Shown here piece after piece: positions 44,121 to 53,737 of a stretch of DNA of 64,000 nt. This DNA comes from CAYMTR01 sp964393405 (GTDB lineage Bacteria > Bacteroidota > Bacteroidia > Bacteroidales > Prolixibacteraceae): contig CAYMTR010000001.1 in the NCBI GenBank assembly GCA_964393405.1, positions 1-64,000 on the forward strand, in the 5' to 3' direction. A program made the translations under genes and the position numbers. A model generated the notes under the pieces. The model saw nothing but the letters and a program-made list of their open reading frames with translations, had not been told where the DNA came from and searched no databases. How positions within the stretch are numbered: the first letter of the stretch is position 1; every line of letters begins with the position of its first letter.

Positions 44121-44840
44121 ATGAACACAAATACTCGTTTAATAAAAAGTGACTGGAAAATAATTGGCAGAGATCCGATGTTGTTACTTTGCTTCTTTGC
44201 ACCTGCTTTACTGATAATTGTTGCTAAAATATTGGTCCCTTTTATATCTAGAATCACAACAATATATCTCTCATTTCCCATTGATGAATATTACTACTTG
44301 ATAAGCCTTTTCTTCATGGTTTTAACTCCAATGATGTTTGGAATGATTTATGGTTTTATTTTACTTGATGAGAGGGATGGTGGTATAATAAGTTACTTGT
44401 CGATAACCCCTATAGGGAAGATTGGTTATTTTAAAATAAGGATGTTAATTCCAGTAATCTTCAGTTTCTTTTGGGGAATTATTTTCCTTTTAACAACGGG
44501 TTTTGGTTCATTTTTAAATTTTGCTGAGATAATTGCCATTTCCGCTATTGTTTCTCTAGAGGCACCAATGATGTTGCTATTTCTCGGAGCATTTGCGAGT
44601 AATAAAGTAGAAGGGATGGCCATTTCAAAAGGCTTTGGAATAATAATTATTCCAGTACTATTTGATTATTTCTTCACCGGTAACTGGAGATGGATATTGT
44701 CGGTTTCACCTGTGTGGTGGATCGAAAGAGCTGTTTTTTATGATTCGTTCAATAGATGGCTCTATATCTTAGGAGCCTTAATAATCCATTTATTTGTAAT
44801 TTTCTTATTATACAGAAAGTTTGAAAAGAGGTTCAATTAA
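44121..44840 (+). CDS. ABC-2 type permease, second subunit
   Basis: A 239-residue membrane protein with about six helices, similar in size and shape to the previous gene product. The conserved-looking segment LLDERDGGIISYLSITPIGKIGYFKIRM fits the coupling loop of ABC-2 permeases. It is the last gene of the exporter operon and its stop converges with the AraC regulator gene 15 bases away. There is no obvious terminator between them. Confidence 0.82.
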   Translation: MNTNTRLIKSDWKIIGRDPMLLLCFFAPALLIIVAKILVPFISRITTIYLSFPIDEYYYLISLFFMVLTPMMFGMIYGFILLDERDGGIISYLSITPIGKIGYFKIRMLIPVIFSFFWGIIFLLTTGFGSFLNFAEIIAISAIVSLEAPMMLLFLGAFASNKVEGMAISKGFGIIIIPVLFDYFFTGNWRWILSVSPVWWIERAVFYDSFNRWLYILGALIIHLFVIFLLYRKFEKRFN

Positions 44841-44855
44841 AACTATTGAAAGGTC

Positions 44856-45833
44856 TTAAAAGGATCTCTTATATTTTCCTGGAGAGATTCCTTTTACTTT
44901 CTTAAAAGCTCTTATAAAATGAGCAGTATCGGTATAGCCAACTTCAGAAGCTATATCATTTAAAGACAATTTATCATTCCTCAGCATTTCAATTGCTTTT
45001 TCAATCTTGAAAAAAAGGAGATAATTATAAATACTTTTACCGTAAATCTCTTTGAATCCCTTCTTTAGTTTATCTTCATTTGTTGCTACCAACTTAGCCA
45101 ATTTGTGAATTGGAATTGGGGGATCGCTAATATTTGAAATCAAAAGTTCACGAGCCTCGAATATTTTTTGTCTATCTGCTTCAGACAGCCCATTATTAAT
45201 ACCGGCTAAAGAAGAATATAGCTGTTCAAGCTGTAAGCCAAATAATTCAGTTGTCTTAGTCTCATAAAACACTTTTGCGAGAATTTGTATAGAAATTTTA
45301 TAATTGAGAATATCTCTAATAATCAATTTCATTTTAGGAGAGATTGGTAAAGGCTTATCAAATAAGTTGAAATATTCACCCTTATCAATCAATTCAGAAA
45401 AAAAAGAAAACCTTCCGTGAAACTTAGCAAGTAATTCCTTAAACTTATCAGGAGAAAAAATAATTCTGAAGTTTTCAAAAACAGGAGGAGCGACAAAAAC
45501 AAGTTCTCTTTTATTAGTATAAAAAGTCACGTGTATATCATTATCAAAAATACGATAAGGTTCAAAGTCTTTTTCGTTCACATTAAACTGTCCGCTTAAT
45601 TGGAATGTCATAATAGCAATATCAGAATCCTGACGTGATAAAACCATTTGTTCCTTATTTTTTTTGTGTATTCCATAAAGAATAAAACAACCCTTCATTG
45701 AAACAACTGACATGAAAGAAGTTTCGTCAAATTCCGAATTTTGATACTCGTCCTTTGTACAATACTCATCCTCAAAACCTGAATCATCAAGGTTTAGCCA
45801 TTTAACATTCTCATACCAAGCTTCGAGCAACAT
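44856..45833 (-). CDS. AraC-family transcriptional regulator
   Basis: A 325-residue regulator. The N-terminal 200 residues form a sensor part of unknown ligand. The C-terminal 100 residues have the two helix-turn-helix units of AraC proteins: PIHKLAKLVATNEDKLKKGFKEIYG and the second with LNDIASEVGYTDTAHFIRAFKKVKGISPGKY, the family signature. It converges with the exporter operon, so it may control that exporter or the divergent PAS kinase; position alone suggests this. A TAACTTTG box lies very close to the ATG. Confidence 0.9.
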   Translation of the reverse strand: MLLEAWYENVKWLNLDDSGFEDEYCTKDEYQNSEFDETSFMSVVSMKGCFILYGIHKKNKEQMVLSRQDSDIAIMTFQLSGQFNVNEKDFEPYRIFDNDIHVTFYTNKRELVFVAPPVFENFRIIFSPDKFKELLAKFHGRFSFFSELIDKGEYFNLFDKPLPISPKMKLIIRDILNYKISIQILAKVFYETKTTELFGLQLEQLYSSLAGINNGLSEADRQKIFEARELLISNISDPPIPIHKLAKLVATNEDKLKKGFKEIYGKSIYNYLLFFKIEKAIEMLRNDKLSLNDIASEVGYTDTAHFIRAFKKVKGISPGKYKRSF

Positions 45834-45843
45834 AAGTAAATTT

Positions 45844-45851
45844 CAAAGTTA
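45844..45851 (-). promoter_or_regulatory. -7 box for the AraC regulator gene
   Basis: TAACTTTG on the minus strand, only 10 bases before the ATG, which would give an almost leaderless transcript. No -33 element seen. Confidence 0.35.
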
Positions 45852-45938
45852 AAATTTAAAAACCCCTTTGTATTGATACATTCATCTTTTTTCGTAAATT
45901 TCTAAATGATGTAAAGTTAACTTAGGCGCTATAATATA

Positions 45939-47834
45939 ATGGATAATTCCGAAGAAAAATATCTTGAACTTTTTGAATCTGTATACGACAGCATTTTGAT
46001 AATCAAAGACTCAATTATAGTTTTTGCAAATGGAAGAACTTTTGAATTATCAGGGTATAAAGAAAACGAAGTGGTCAATAAACCGTTCTCAAATTTCATT
46101 ACTCCTGCTGATTTAGTTAAAGTAAACGAGTCATATAAATTCCGCAAAGATAATAACGTTAAGCAACATAAATACAAAACTAAGGTAATTACAAAAAATG
46201 GCAGGCACCAACCGGTTGAAGTAAGTATAACTTCATTTCTTTATAACGGAGATCCTGCTGAAATGGTTATAATAAAAGATATTTCGGATCAGATAGCTGC
46301 TGAGAATTATAGGGAAGAAGAATTATTATTGCTAAGAACATTGATTGACCACCTTCCTAATTCAATATTTGTTATTGACAAAAACTATCGAAAGACTATT
46401 TTCAATGACCTTCACCTGAAAAGGGTAAACAGCAATCTAAAAGATGAAGATAAGCTTAGTTATTCTGATTTATTGGGCAAAACGAACTGGGACGTTTATC
46501 CTAAAGAACTTGCTGATGACTACTTTATTGAGGACAAAAAGGTTATTGAGGATGGGTATACAGTAATAAACAGAGAGACACAGGGAGTTGACTTAGAGGG
46601 AAACATAATCTGGGAATCGATTTCGAAAATTCCTATGCGTAATAAAAATGGAGAAATCATTGGCCTGGTTGGTTTTGCTCATGATATAACAAAAATAAAG
46701 AAGAATGAATCCATCATAAAAGAAAGTGAAGAAAATTTCCGAAGAGCTATTCTATATGCCCCTTTCCCAATGATGATATTTACCGACGACAATAAACTAC
46801 TTCAAGTCAGTGAAGGCTGGATTAACTCTTCAGGTTATTATCTAGATGATGTAAAAACAATTACTGAATGGATTGGTAAATCGATTAAAGATGCAATAGA
46901 AATTGACAGTTTCGAGAATATTGATTTCTCAGTCCTGGTGAAAAAATATTTATCAGGAGAAAAAGAAATAATTTGTGCTGATGGGTCGGTTGGAATATGG
47001 GATTTTACAACATCTTTAATTGGATTAACAGCTGATAATAAACACCTGTATCTTTCTTCAGCTATCGATTTAACTGAAAGAAAAGTAATTGAAAATGAAA
47101 TTATTAAACTAAATAACATACTGGAAAAAAGGGTCAAAGAAAGAACATCGCAACTTGAAATTGCAAACCAAGACCTCGAGGCCTTTGCCTATTCAATTTC
47201 GCACGATTTGAAAGCCCCTTTGCGGCACATTGAAAGTTTTTCTTTGCTTCTCAAAAAGAACTTGAAAGATTTATCTCCAGATGCTGATAAATATTTTAAT
47301 AAAATCACTGAATCAATCAAAAAAATGAATTCAATGATAGAAGCATTGCTAACTTTTTCAAGATTGGGAAGCAAATCTTTGGAAATTACAAACATCGATT
47401 TAAATGAATTAGTCAATAAAATAATTAAACATTTTGAGAGTGAAATCGAAAACAGAAATGTAGAGTGGAGAATAAGTAGTTTGCCGGTCATAAAAGGCGA
47501 TTATAAACTTGTTGAAATGGTATTTGAAAATCTAATATCAAATTCTTTAAAGTTTACTTCAAAGAAAGAAATAGCAAAAATTGAAATTACTAAGATTCAG
47601 AAATCGATAAATCATTGCATTATAAGAATTAGTGATAATGGAGCTGGTTTTGATATGGCGTATGCTGGTAAAATTTTTAATGTTTTCCAACGCCTTCATT
47701 CTGATAAAGAGTTTGAGGGTACCGGAATAGGGCTTGCTAATGTAAAACAAATACTAAATAAACATGGTTGGTCGATTACTGCAGAATCCAAAGAAGGTAA
47801 AGGTGCTGCTTTCTATATCAATTTCATTACTTAA
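45939..47834 (+). CDS. PAS-domain sensor histidine kinase
   Basis: A 631-residue soluble kinase with no membrane segment. Three PAS domains are likely (about residues 1-120, 125-255 and 260-385), the first opening ESVYDSILIIKDSIIVFANG. The second holds MRNKNGEIIGLVGFAHDIT, the PAC-like end. A coiled coil (KLNNILEKRVKERTSQLEIANQ) leads to the HisKA domain with phosphorylated H422 in AFAYSISHDLKAPLRHIESF. The ATPase domain has ENLISNSLKF (N box), DNGAGFD (G1) and GTGIGLANVKQIL (G2). It sits next to a receiver-kinase gene 88 bases downstream, so the two may form one signalling module. The signal and output are unknown. Confidence 0.92.
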   Translation: MDNSEEKYLELFESVYDSILIIKDSIIVFANGRTFELSGYKENEVVNKPFSNFITPADLVKVNESYKFRKDNNVKQHKYKTKVITKNGRHQPVEVSITSFLYNGDPAEMVIIKDISDQIAAENYREEELLLLRTLIDHLPNSIFVIDKNYRKTIFNDLHLKRVNSNLKDEDKLSYSDLLGKTNWDVYPKELADDYFIEDKKVIEDGYTVINRETQGVDLEGNIIWESISKIPMRNKNGEIIGLVGFAHDITKIKKNESIIKESEENFRRAILYAPFPMMIFTDDNKLLQVSEGWINSSGYYLDDVKTITEWIGKSIKDAIEIDSFENIDFSVLVKKYLSGEKEIICADGSVGIWDFTTSLIGLTADNKHLYLSSAIDLTERKVIENEIIKLNNILEKRVKERTSQLEIANQDLEAFAYSISHDLKAPLRHIESFSLLLKKNLKDLSPDADKYFNKITESIKKMNSMIEALLTFSRLGSKSLEITNIDLNELVNKIIKHFESEIENRNVEWRISSLPVIKGDYKLVEMVFENLISNSLKFTSKKEIAKIEITKIQKSINHCIIRISDNGAGFDMAYAGKIFNVFQRLHSDKEFEGTGIGLANVKQILNKHGWSITAESKEGKGAAFYINFIT

Positions 47835-47866
47835 CCACTTAAATAAAAATTTCTATTTATTTGTTA

Positions 47867-47874
47867 TATTTTTG
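47867..47874 (+). promoter_or_regulatory. -7 box for the receiver-kinase gene
   Basis: TATTTTTG, 48 bases before the ATG. It precedes the palindrome at 47885-47910 and would place that palindrome at or just after the transcription start. Confidence 0.4.
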
Positions 47875-47884
47875 TTTTATTCAA

Positions 47885-47910
47885 AATCCTTAATTTGCAA
47901 ATAAAGGATT
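47885..47910. promoter_or_regulatory. 26-base palindrome, candidate operator of the receiver-kinase gene
   Basis: The outer arms AATCCTT and AAGGATT flank a central perfect palindrome ATTTGCAAAT, with a single A-A mismatch on each side of the centre block. There is no loop, so a DNA-binding dimer fits better than an RNA hairpin. It lies 12 bases before the ATG. Confidence 0.5.
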
Positions 47911-47922
47911 AATATTAACATC

Positions 47923-50229
47923 ATGAACTTGGAACTTCTTAATATACTAATGCTTGAAGATGATGAAAATGACATGGAAATAATTAGCCAGGTTATTAAG
48001 TCTTCATTAAATCATGAATTAAATCTTAAATGGGTCGCGAATAAATCAGATTTTGCAGAAGCATTAATTGACTTTCATCCTGATATCATCCTCAGTGATT
48101 ATAATCTTCCTCAATTTACAGGACTTGAAGCATTAAAACTAAGTATCGATATTGATCCTTTAACTCCATTTATAATTGTAACAGGAACTTTACTTGAAGA
48201 ATCAGCCGTTGATGCAATTAAAGCTGGTGCTTGGGATTATGTTGTTAAAGAAAGGCTCGACAGATTGTCTCTTGCGATAATAAATTCACTTAAACTAAAG
48301 GAAGAGAGAAGAAAAAGGTTAGAATATGAAAATGAAATAAAAAATATAAAAGAAAAAACAGGAATTCAGCTAAAACTTCTTTACCAAGCAATTGAGAAAG
48401 CACCCAGTTTGGTGATTATTACCGGCTGCGATGGTTCTATTCAATACGTGAACCCAAAATTTGAACAGTTAACCGGTTACAACTCATCAGAAGTAATAGG
48501 TGAAAATCCAAGAATCCTAAAATCCGGAATTCAAAAGAATGAACTTTATCAGGAACTATGGTCAACTATCCTAGGAGGAAATGAATGGAAGGGCGAGTTG
48601 GTAAATAAAAAGAAGAACGGAGAATTATACTGGTCTCAAGTTTCAATTTCCCCAATTATAGATGAGAATAACGAAATATTACATTTTGTATCTATTGAGC
48701 ATGATATTAGTGAAAATAAAAAATTTGAACAAGCAATAAAAGAAAGCGAGAACTGGTACAAAGGAATTTTTGGTAACACAGGAACTGCAACAGCTATCAT
48801 AGATATTGACGATACGATAACTCAGGTTAATTTACAATTCGAAGAGCTTACCGGATATTCTAAAGAAGAAATAGAAGGAAAATTAAAATGGCCATTTTTT
48901 GTTTCTACAAACGATCTAGATCAAATCAGGGAGTATTTTATACAAAGACAGCTTGACCGTGAGAACCGACCTCCAAGAGTATATGAATTTATCCTTATTA
49001 ATAAAAAGAACGAAGTAAGAAATATATTGCTTACAGTTGACCTAATACCAGGCAGTTCAAAAACTGTAGCTTCGCTTCTTGATATAACCGATAGAAAACA
49101 AATCGAGAAGTCGCTAAAAGCGAGTGAAGAAAAATTCAGATTAATTAGCAATTCTGCCCATGATGGAATCCTAATGGTAAACAGTAATAATCAGGTTATT
49201 TACTGGAATCCAGCAATTGAAAAGATATTCGAATACATGGGAGAAGAGCTCGTAAATATAAATATCAATAAATTACTGAACCCACCTTCCGATAAACCTC
49301 AAAAATATCTCCCAATAAATGTTATTCAAATACCTTATAGCCCTCTTGCTTCAGGTAAGTCTATTGAGTTAGAAATTGAGAAAAGAGATAAGACAAGAAT
49401 ACAAATTGAACTTTCAATTGCACCTTATAAAAATGTAGATCAATGGGGTGCAGTCGGAATAGTAAGGGATATTACCGAGAGGAAAATCGCTGAAACGGAA
49501 CTAATAATTGCAAAAGAACGAGCTGAGGAAAGTGACCGATTAAAATCAGCATTCCTTGCAACAATGAGTCATGAACTGAGAACTCCATTAAATGCAGTGA
49601 TAGGATTCAGCAGTCTTATAGATGATTCGATGGAAATACCGATTATAATGGAAATGATTAAAATAATAAACAATAGTGGTAATCATCTTTTAAACATAAT
49701 TGACTCAGTATTTAATCTTGCGCTATTACAGGCAAAAGTTTCAAAAGTATATTTAGAAGAGTTTAATCTGACTGATTTCATCGAAAGTCTTAAACCTTAC
49801 CTGAGTACAAAAGTAATAAATGAGAAAAAAGAAAACTTACAAATAATTCATCACAGTTTTGTTGCAGATAACCCATTGCTCATCAAATCAGACAAGACAA
49901 AACTTACACAGTTGATGATAAATCTTTTTGACAACGCAATAAAATACACTGAGGACGGATCAATTGAATATGGCTGTACTGTAGAAAACAAGTCCGTTAT
50001 TTTCTATGTAAAAGATACCGGTATTGGTATACCAAAAGATAAACAATCAATTGTTTTTGAAAAATTCAGACAAATTGAGGACTCTATCACTCGGGAACAC
50101 GGAGGTGTAGGATTAGGCTTATCAATATGCCTCGAAATATCTGAACTTTTGAATGGTAAAATATGGTTTGAATCTGAAGTAAATTCCGGGAGTATTTTTT
50201 ATTTCAAAATAAATGATGTAGTAGTTTGA
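47923..50229 (+). CDS. Receiver-PAS-histidine kinase (hybrid sensor kinase)
   Basis: A 768-residue soluble hybrid kinase. An N-terminal response-regulator receiver domain (residues 7-125) has the acidic pair D13-D14, phospho-acceptor D59 in LSDYNLPQ, and a T/S-K switch region (VTGTLLEESAVDA, VKERLDR). Three PAS domains follow at about 135-260, 265-385 and 390-520. The HisKA domain has H550 in FLATMSHELRTPLNAVIGFS, and the ATPase domain has LFDNAIKYT, DTGIGIP and GVGLGLSICLEIS. A receiver placed at the front suggests that it takes phosphate from another kinase, such as the gene just upstream, before its own output. No separate output regulator is adjacent. Confidence 0.92.
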   Translation: MNLELLNILMLEDDENDMEIISQVIKSSLNHELNLKWVANKSDFAEALIDFHPDIILSDYNLPQFTGLEALKLSIDIDPLTPFIIVTGTLLEESAVDAIKAGAWDYVVKERLDRLSLAIINSLKLKEERRKRLEYENEIKNIKEKTGIQLKLLYQAIEKAPSLVIITGCDGSIQYVNPKFEQLTGYNSSEVIGENPRILKSGIQKNELYQELWSTILGGNEWKGELVNKKKNGELYWSQVSISPIIDENNEILHFVSIEHDISENKKFEQAIKESENWYKGIFGNTGTATAIIDIDDTITQVNLQFEELTGYSKEEIEGKLKWPFFVSTNDLDQIREYFIQRQLDRENRPPRVYEFILINKKNEVRNILLTVDLIPGSSKTVASLLDITDRKQIEKSLKASEEKFRLISNSAHDGILMVNSNNQVIYWNPAIEKIFEYMGEELVNININKLLNPPSDKPQKYLPINVIQIPYSPLASGKSIELEIEKRDKTRIQIELSIAPYKNVDQWGAVGIVRDITERKIAETELIIAKERAEESDRLKSAFLATMSHELRTPLNAVIGFSSLIDDSMEIPIIMEMIKIINNSGNHLLNIIDSVFNLALLQAKVSKVYLEEFNLTDFIESLKPYLSTKVINEKKENLQIIHHSFVADNPLLIKSDKTKLTQLMINLFDNAIKYTEDGSIEYGCTVENKSVIFYVKDTGIGIPKDKQSIVFEKFRQIEDSITREHGGVGLGLSICLEISELLNGKIWFESEVNSGSIFYFKINDVVV

Positions 50230-50243
50230 CTTAGATAATCGTA

Positions 50244-50414
50244 TTAATTCATTTTCTTATAATCATTACAAGCCTTATTTTCATAATCTTCCATCAGTTC
50301 AGTAAGTACTTTTGCTTCTTCAAAATCAAACGTCCCTGGTTCAGAATCGCAAATCTCAAGAAATCTCATGATTGCTCTTCTATATTCTTCTTCTGTTGTA
50401 ATCTTCTCTTGCAT
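50244..50414 (-). CDS. Small protein like the N-terminal part of HigA-type antitoxins
   Basis: A 56-residue protein that starts at the ATG at 50414, seven bases after the polA stop. A frame opening further upstream overlaps polA and was rejected. The sequence ITTEEEYRRAIMRFLEICDSEPGTFDFEEAKVLTELMEDYE resembles the helical N-terminal segment of HigA/antitoxin-like regulators (T-x-x-E-Y...G-T...L-x-x-L-x-x-x-Y-E). The DNA-binding helix-turn-helix that normally follows is missing, and there is no HigB-like toxin nearby. It may be a free-standing interaction domain or a decayed antitoxin. It probably shares the polA transcript. Confidence 0.5.
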   Translation of the reverse strand: MQEKITTEEEYRRAIMRFLEICDSEPGTFDFEEAKVLTELMEDYENKACNDYKKMN

Positions 50415-50421
50415 AATATTA

Positions 50422-53205
50422 TCAGTGGGCTTCAAGCCAGTTATTACCAATGCCAATTTCAACTGTCAATGGTATGCCTATCTTTAAGGCGCTCTCCATC
50501 TCTTCTTTAACTAAATGCTTTAAACTTTCAATTTCGTTTTCACATGCATCAAAGATCAATTCATCGTGCACTTGCATAATCATTTTAGAGTTCATTTTTT
50601 CTTCCTTCATCCTTGCATGTATGTTGATCATGGCAATTTTAATAATATCAGCCGCAGTCCCTTGTATCGGTGCATTAATTGCATTTCTTTCAGCATTACC
50701 CCTCACTACAGAATTTGAAGAGTTGATATCAACTAAATAACGTTTTCGCCCCAACAAAGTTTTGACAAAACCTGTTTTCCGTGCATCTTCTATTGATTTA
50801 TTCATATATTCTTTCACTCCCGGGAAAGCAGAGAAATATCCATCAATTATATCTTTCGCTTCTCCAATTGGGATGTTCAACCTTTGTGAAAGACCAAAAG
50901 AAGATATTCCGTAAATGATTCCAAAATTAGCTGTTTTAGCTTTTCTTCTGAAGTCGGTAGTTACCTCTTCTTCAGAAACTCCATATATTTTTGAAGCCGT
51001 TATTGAATGAATATCTGCACCATTCATAAAAGCCTCAACCATATTTTTGTCCTTGCTTAAGGATGCCATTAGTCTAAGTTCTATTTGAGAATAGTCTGCA
51101 GAAAGAAATTTCCTGCGGGAGTCTGAAGGTATAAACGCTTTCCTTATTTCCCTTCCATTTTCGTCCCTAATGGGAATATTCTGAAGATTTGGATTATTTG
51201 AACTTAATCTACCAGTAGAAGCAACTGCTTGATTGTATGAAGTATGAATCCTGCCTGTCCTTTGGTTAATCAGCTTTGGAAGTGTTTCTACATATGTATT
51301 AAGTAGTTTTCTTAAGCCTCTGTAATCAAGTATTTTTTCAATTATCGGATGTTTTCTCGACAGTTTTGCCAGAATCTCTTCGTTCGTTGAATATTGCTTG
51401 GTTTTTGTTTTCTTAACAGAGGGGTCGATCTTTAGTTTCTCGAACAAAATAATTCCCAATTGTTTAGGGGAAGATATTAGAAACTCCTCACCTGCCATTT
51501 GAAAGATTTCCTTTTCAATACTAATTAATTGATCGCGCAATTCAACAGCGTATAAGTTTAAAGCATCAGGATCTATATTTACTCCTGAAAGTTCCATCGA
51601 AGTAAGCACCGGCACTAGTGGCATCTCAACATTATTAAAGAGCTCCGATAATTCGCTTTCTTTTAACTCTTTTTCAAGAATTTCCTTTAACTGAAAGGTA
51701 AAGTCAGCATCTTCACAAGAGTAATCTACAAGTCTTTCAATTTCAACATTTCTTATAGGTCTTTGGCTTAGCCCTTTACCTCCGACTAAATCTTCGTATG
51801 ATATTTTCTTATAGTTGAGATATTGTTCACTCAGATAATCAAGATTATGCCTGAGCTCAGGTTGTATGAGATAATGAGAAATAAGAGTATCAAAAAGAGG
51901 ACCTTCAACTTTTACTCCGTATCTGGCAAGCATAATCATGTCATACTTAATATTTTGTCCTATTTTTAAAATATTTTCATCTTCAAAAACTGGTTTAAAC
52001 TCACTTACTATCTTTTCTGCTTCATTGTATTTCTGCGGTATTAGCACGCACCATGCTTCATGGGCTATAAATGAAAAAGAAATACAAACCAATTCTGAAG
52101 AATGCGGGTCAAGCCCTGTTGTTTCAGTGTCGAAACTGAACTTTATTGCTTTCCCTAATTTTTCAATTAGAGAAGCTCTTTCTTCAAATGTCTCAACCTT
52201 CCTATAATTATGGGAAATAGAATCAATATTCTCAAAACCTGAAGTATTATTATAATTTTCCTGATCAGGGATATCAAAAAGTGTCGGTTGTTGCTGAACA
52301 GCTTTAACTTCAGCCTGATTAGATACTCTCTTTGTAAAAAGTGACCTAAACTCAAGCTCCTTGAAAAGATTAAGGAGCTTGTTATCATCAGGACCGGAAT
52401 ACTTCATCCCTTCAAAATCAATATCAATAGGAACATTTAAATCAATTATAATTAGCTTTCTCGATAAATAAACTTGATCCTTATACGCTTCAAGGTTTTC
52501 TTTTAACTTTCCTTTTAACTTATCCAGGTTCTGATAAACTCCATCGATACTTCCGTATTCAGAAATAAGCTTCATTGCTGTTTTGGGACCTATACCGGGA
52601 CACCCTGGAACGTTGTCGGCAGCATCACCCATTAATCCTAAAACATCAATAACCTGAGTAGGATCATTTACTTCAAAATTTTCTTGAACCTTACTGATTC
52701 CCCATATTTCAGCCTTTTCGCCACCTTTTGCAGGTTTATAAATAAACTTATTTCCTCCAACTAGTTGAGCATAATCCTTATCAGGAGTCATCATATATGT
52801 TGTGAAGCCTTCCTTGGAAGCTTTCTCTGCAATTGTACCGATAACATCATCAGCTTCATAACCTTCCTTTTCAAGGATAGGAATATTGTATGCTTGAATT
52901 AATTCTTTAATATATGGAATTGAAGCCCTGATATCCTCAGGCATCGACTCTCGGTTAGCTTTATATTCAGGAAACATTTCATTTCTGAAAGTATCTCCAT
53001 GAACGTCAAACGCAACAGCAATATGAGAAGGATTCTCAGAATATATCAATTGCTCAAGAGTATTAATAAACCCAAAAATTGAAGAGGTATTTAGCCCTTT
53101 CGAATTGTATCTTGGATTTTTTATAAAAGCAAAATAAGATCTGTAAATCAGGGCATATGCGTCGAGTAAGAAAAGTTTCTTCTCATTTGAATTGGTAGAC
53201 TCCAT
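50422..53205 (-). CDS. polA: DNA polymerase I
   Basis: A 927-residue repair and Okazaki-fragment polymerase of normal length. The 5'-3' exonuclease domain (residues 8-290) has FLLDAYALIYRSYFAF, YEADDVIGT and GDAADNVPGCPGIGPKTA. The 3'-5' exonuclease domain (about 330-520) has FDTETTGLDPHSSELV with the catalytic D-x-E. The polymerase domain has motif A SADYSQIELRLMASL, motif B RRKAKTANFGIIYGIS and motif C MIMQVHDELIFDA. All catalytic acids are kept, so both exonucleases should work. Five bases separate its start from the 6-pyruvoyl-tetrahydropterin synthase homologue, making an operon with queD, polA and the small gene downstream. Confidence 0.97.
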   Translation of the reverse strand: MESTNSNEKKLFLLDAYALIYRSYFAFIKNPRYNSKGLNTSSIFGFINTLEQLIYSENPSHIAVAFDVHGDTFRNEMFPEYKANRESMPEDIRASIPYIKELIQAYNIPILEKEGYEADDVIGTIAEKASKEGFTTYMMTPDKDYAQLVGGNKFIYKPAKGGEKAEIWGISKVQENFEVNDPTQVIDVLGLMGDAADNVPGCPGIGPKTAMKLISEYGSIDGVYQNLDKLKGKLKENLEAYKDQVYLSRKLIIIDLNVPIDIDFEGMKYSGPDDNKLLNLFKELEFRSLFTKRVSNQAEVKAVQQQPTLFDIPDQENYNNTSGFENIDSISHNYRKVETFEERASLIEKLGKAIKFSFDTETTGLDPHSSELVCISFSFIAHEAWCVLIPQKYNEAEKIVSEFKPVFEDENILKIGQNIKYDMIMLARYGVKVEGPLFDTLISHYLIQPELRHNLDYLSEQYLNYKKISYEDLVGGKGLSQRPIRNVEIERLVDYSCEDADFTFQLKEILEKELKESELSELFNNVEMPLVPVLTSMELSGVNIDPDALNLYAVELRDQLISIEKEIFQMAGEEFLISSPKQLGIILFEKLKIDPSVKKTKTKQYSTNEEILAKLSRKHPIIEKILDYRGLRKLLNTYVETLPKLINQRTGRIHTSYNQAVASTGRLSSNNPNLQNIPIRDENGREIRKAFIPSDSRRKFLSADYSQIELRLMASLSKDKNMVEAFMNGADIHSITASKIYGVSEEEVTTDFRRKAKTANFGIIYGISSFGLSQRLNIPIGEAKDIIDGYFSAFPGVKEYMNKSIEDARKTGFVKTLLGRKRYLVDINSSNSVVRGNAERNAINAPIQGTAADIIKIAMINIHARMKEEKMNSKMIMQVHDELIFDACENEIESLKHLVKEEMESALKIGIPLTVEIGIGNNWLEAH

Positions 53206-53210
53206 AAGAT

Positions 53211-53657
53211 TTAATTATCGTCAGCGTTCCACTCTGCGTATGAGCTGGCAGTTTCAAATAGTTTAATACTTTTTAATTCAACACCTAAAGGCAATAAGGG
53301 TTTAACAATATTAACAAAATGAAGAACCAAATTCTCGCAGGTAGGCTGAAAATCAACAATATGATGGCGTTCAAACAATTCGCCAGTTTCAAATAATTTC
53401 TCTGTAGGGGAATTCTTATTTACAACTAATGAATGGTCAAAAACATCAACTATACGATTTTTCACAATACTCTTAAGATCGCTAAAATCAATTACCATCC
53501 CATTCTTATTATTTTCAGCATTTTGTATGGGCTCTCCAATAACCGTAACAAACAACTTATATGAATGCCCATGTATGTTTTTGCATAAACCATCATAGTT
53601 CCATAAGGCGTGCGCCATTTCAAAATCATAGTATTTTGTTACTCTTATCTTTGCCAT
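53211..53657 (-). CDS. queD: 6-carboxytetrahydropterin synthase / 6-pyruvoyl-tetrahydropterin synthase family
   Basis: A 148-residue enzyme of the PTPS/QueD family. The start is the ATG at 53657; the codon before it is TTG. Zinc ligands are H16 in MAHALW and H29 and H31 in NIHGHSY, and C25 before them is the catalytic cysteine. A late PTCENL and ETASSYAEW complete the site. In bacteria this family makes carboxytetrahydropterin for queuosine and 7-deazaguanine synthesis, which is the most likely role; no other que genes are seen here. It is the first gene of a likely operon with polA. Confidence 0.88.
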   Translation of the reverse strand: MAKIRVTKYYDFEMAHALWNYDGLCKNIHGHSYKLFVTVIGEPIQNAENNKNGMVIDFSDLKSIVKNRIVDVFDHSLVVNKNSPTEKLFETGELFERHHIVDFQPTCENLVLHFVNIVKPLLPLGVELKSIKLFETASSYAEWNADDN

Positions 53658-53737
53658 CAATTCAAGTTTAAAATTTCAAGTATTTAATATTAACAAGTTA
53701 TTTCCAATAAGGTTGTCGGTATGCCCTAAAACACTTG

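Noticed and set aside
47888..47907. Intrinsic terminator of the upstream kinase gene
   Set aside because: The palindrome has no loop and no T tract, and it lies after a -7 box close to the next ATG.
50415..50462. Longer start of the small HigA-like gene overlapping polA
   Set aside because: The extra residues only overlap the polA end and are unlike HigA-type N-termini; the ATG at 50414 is well placed.
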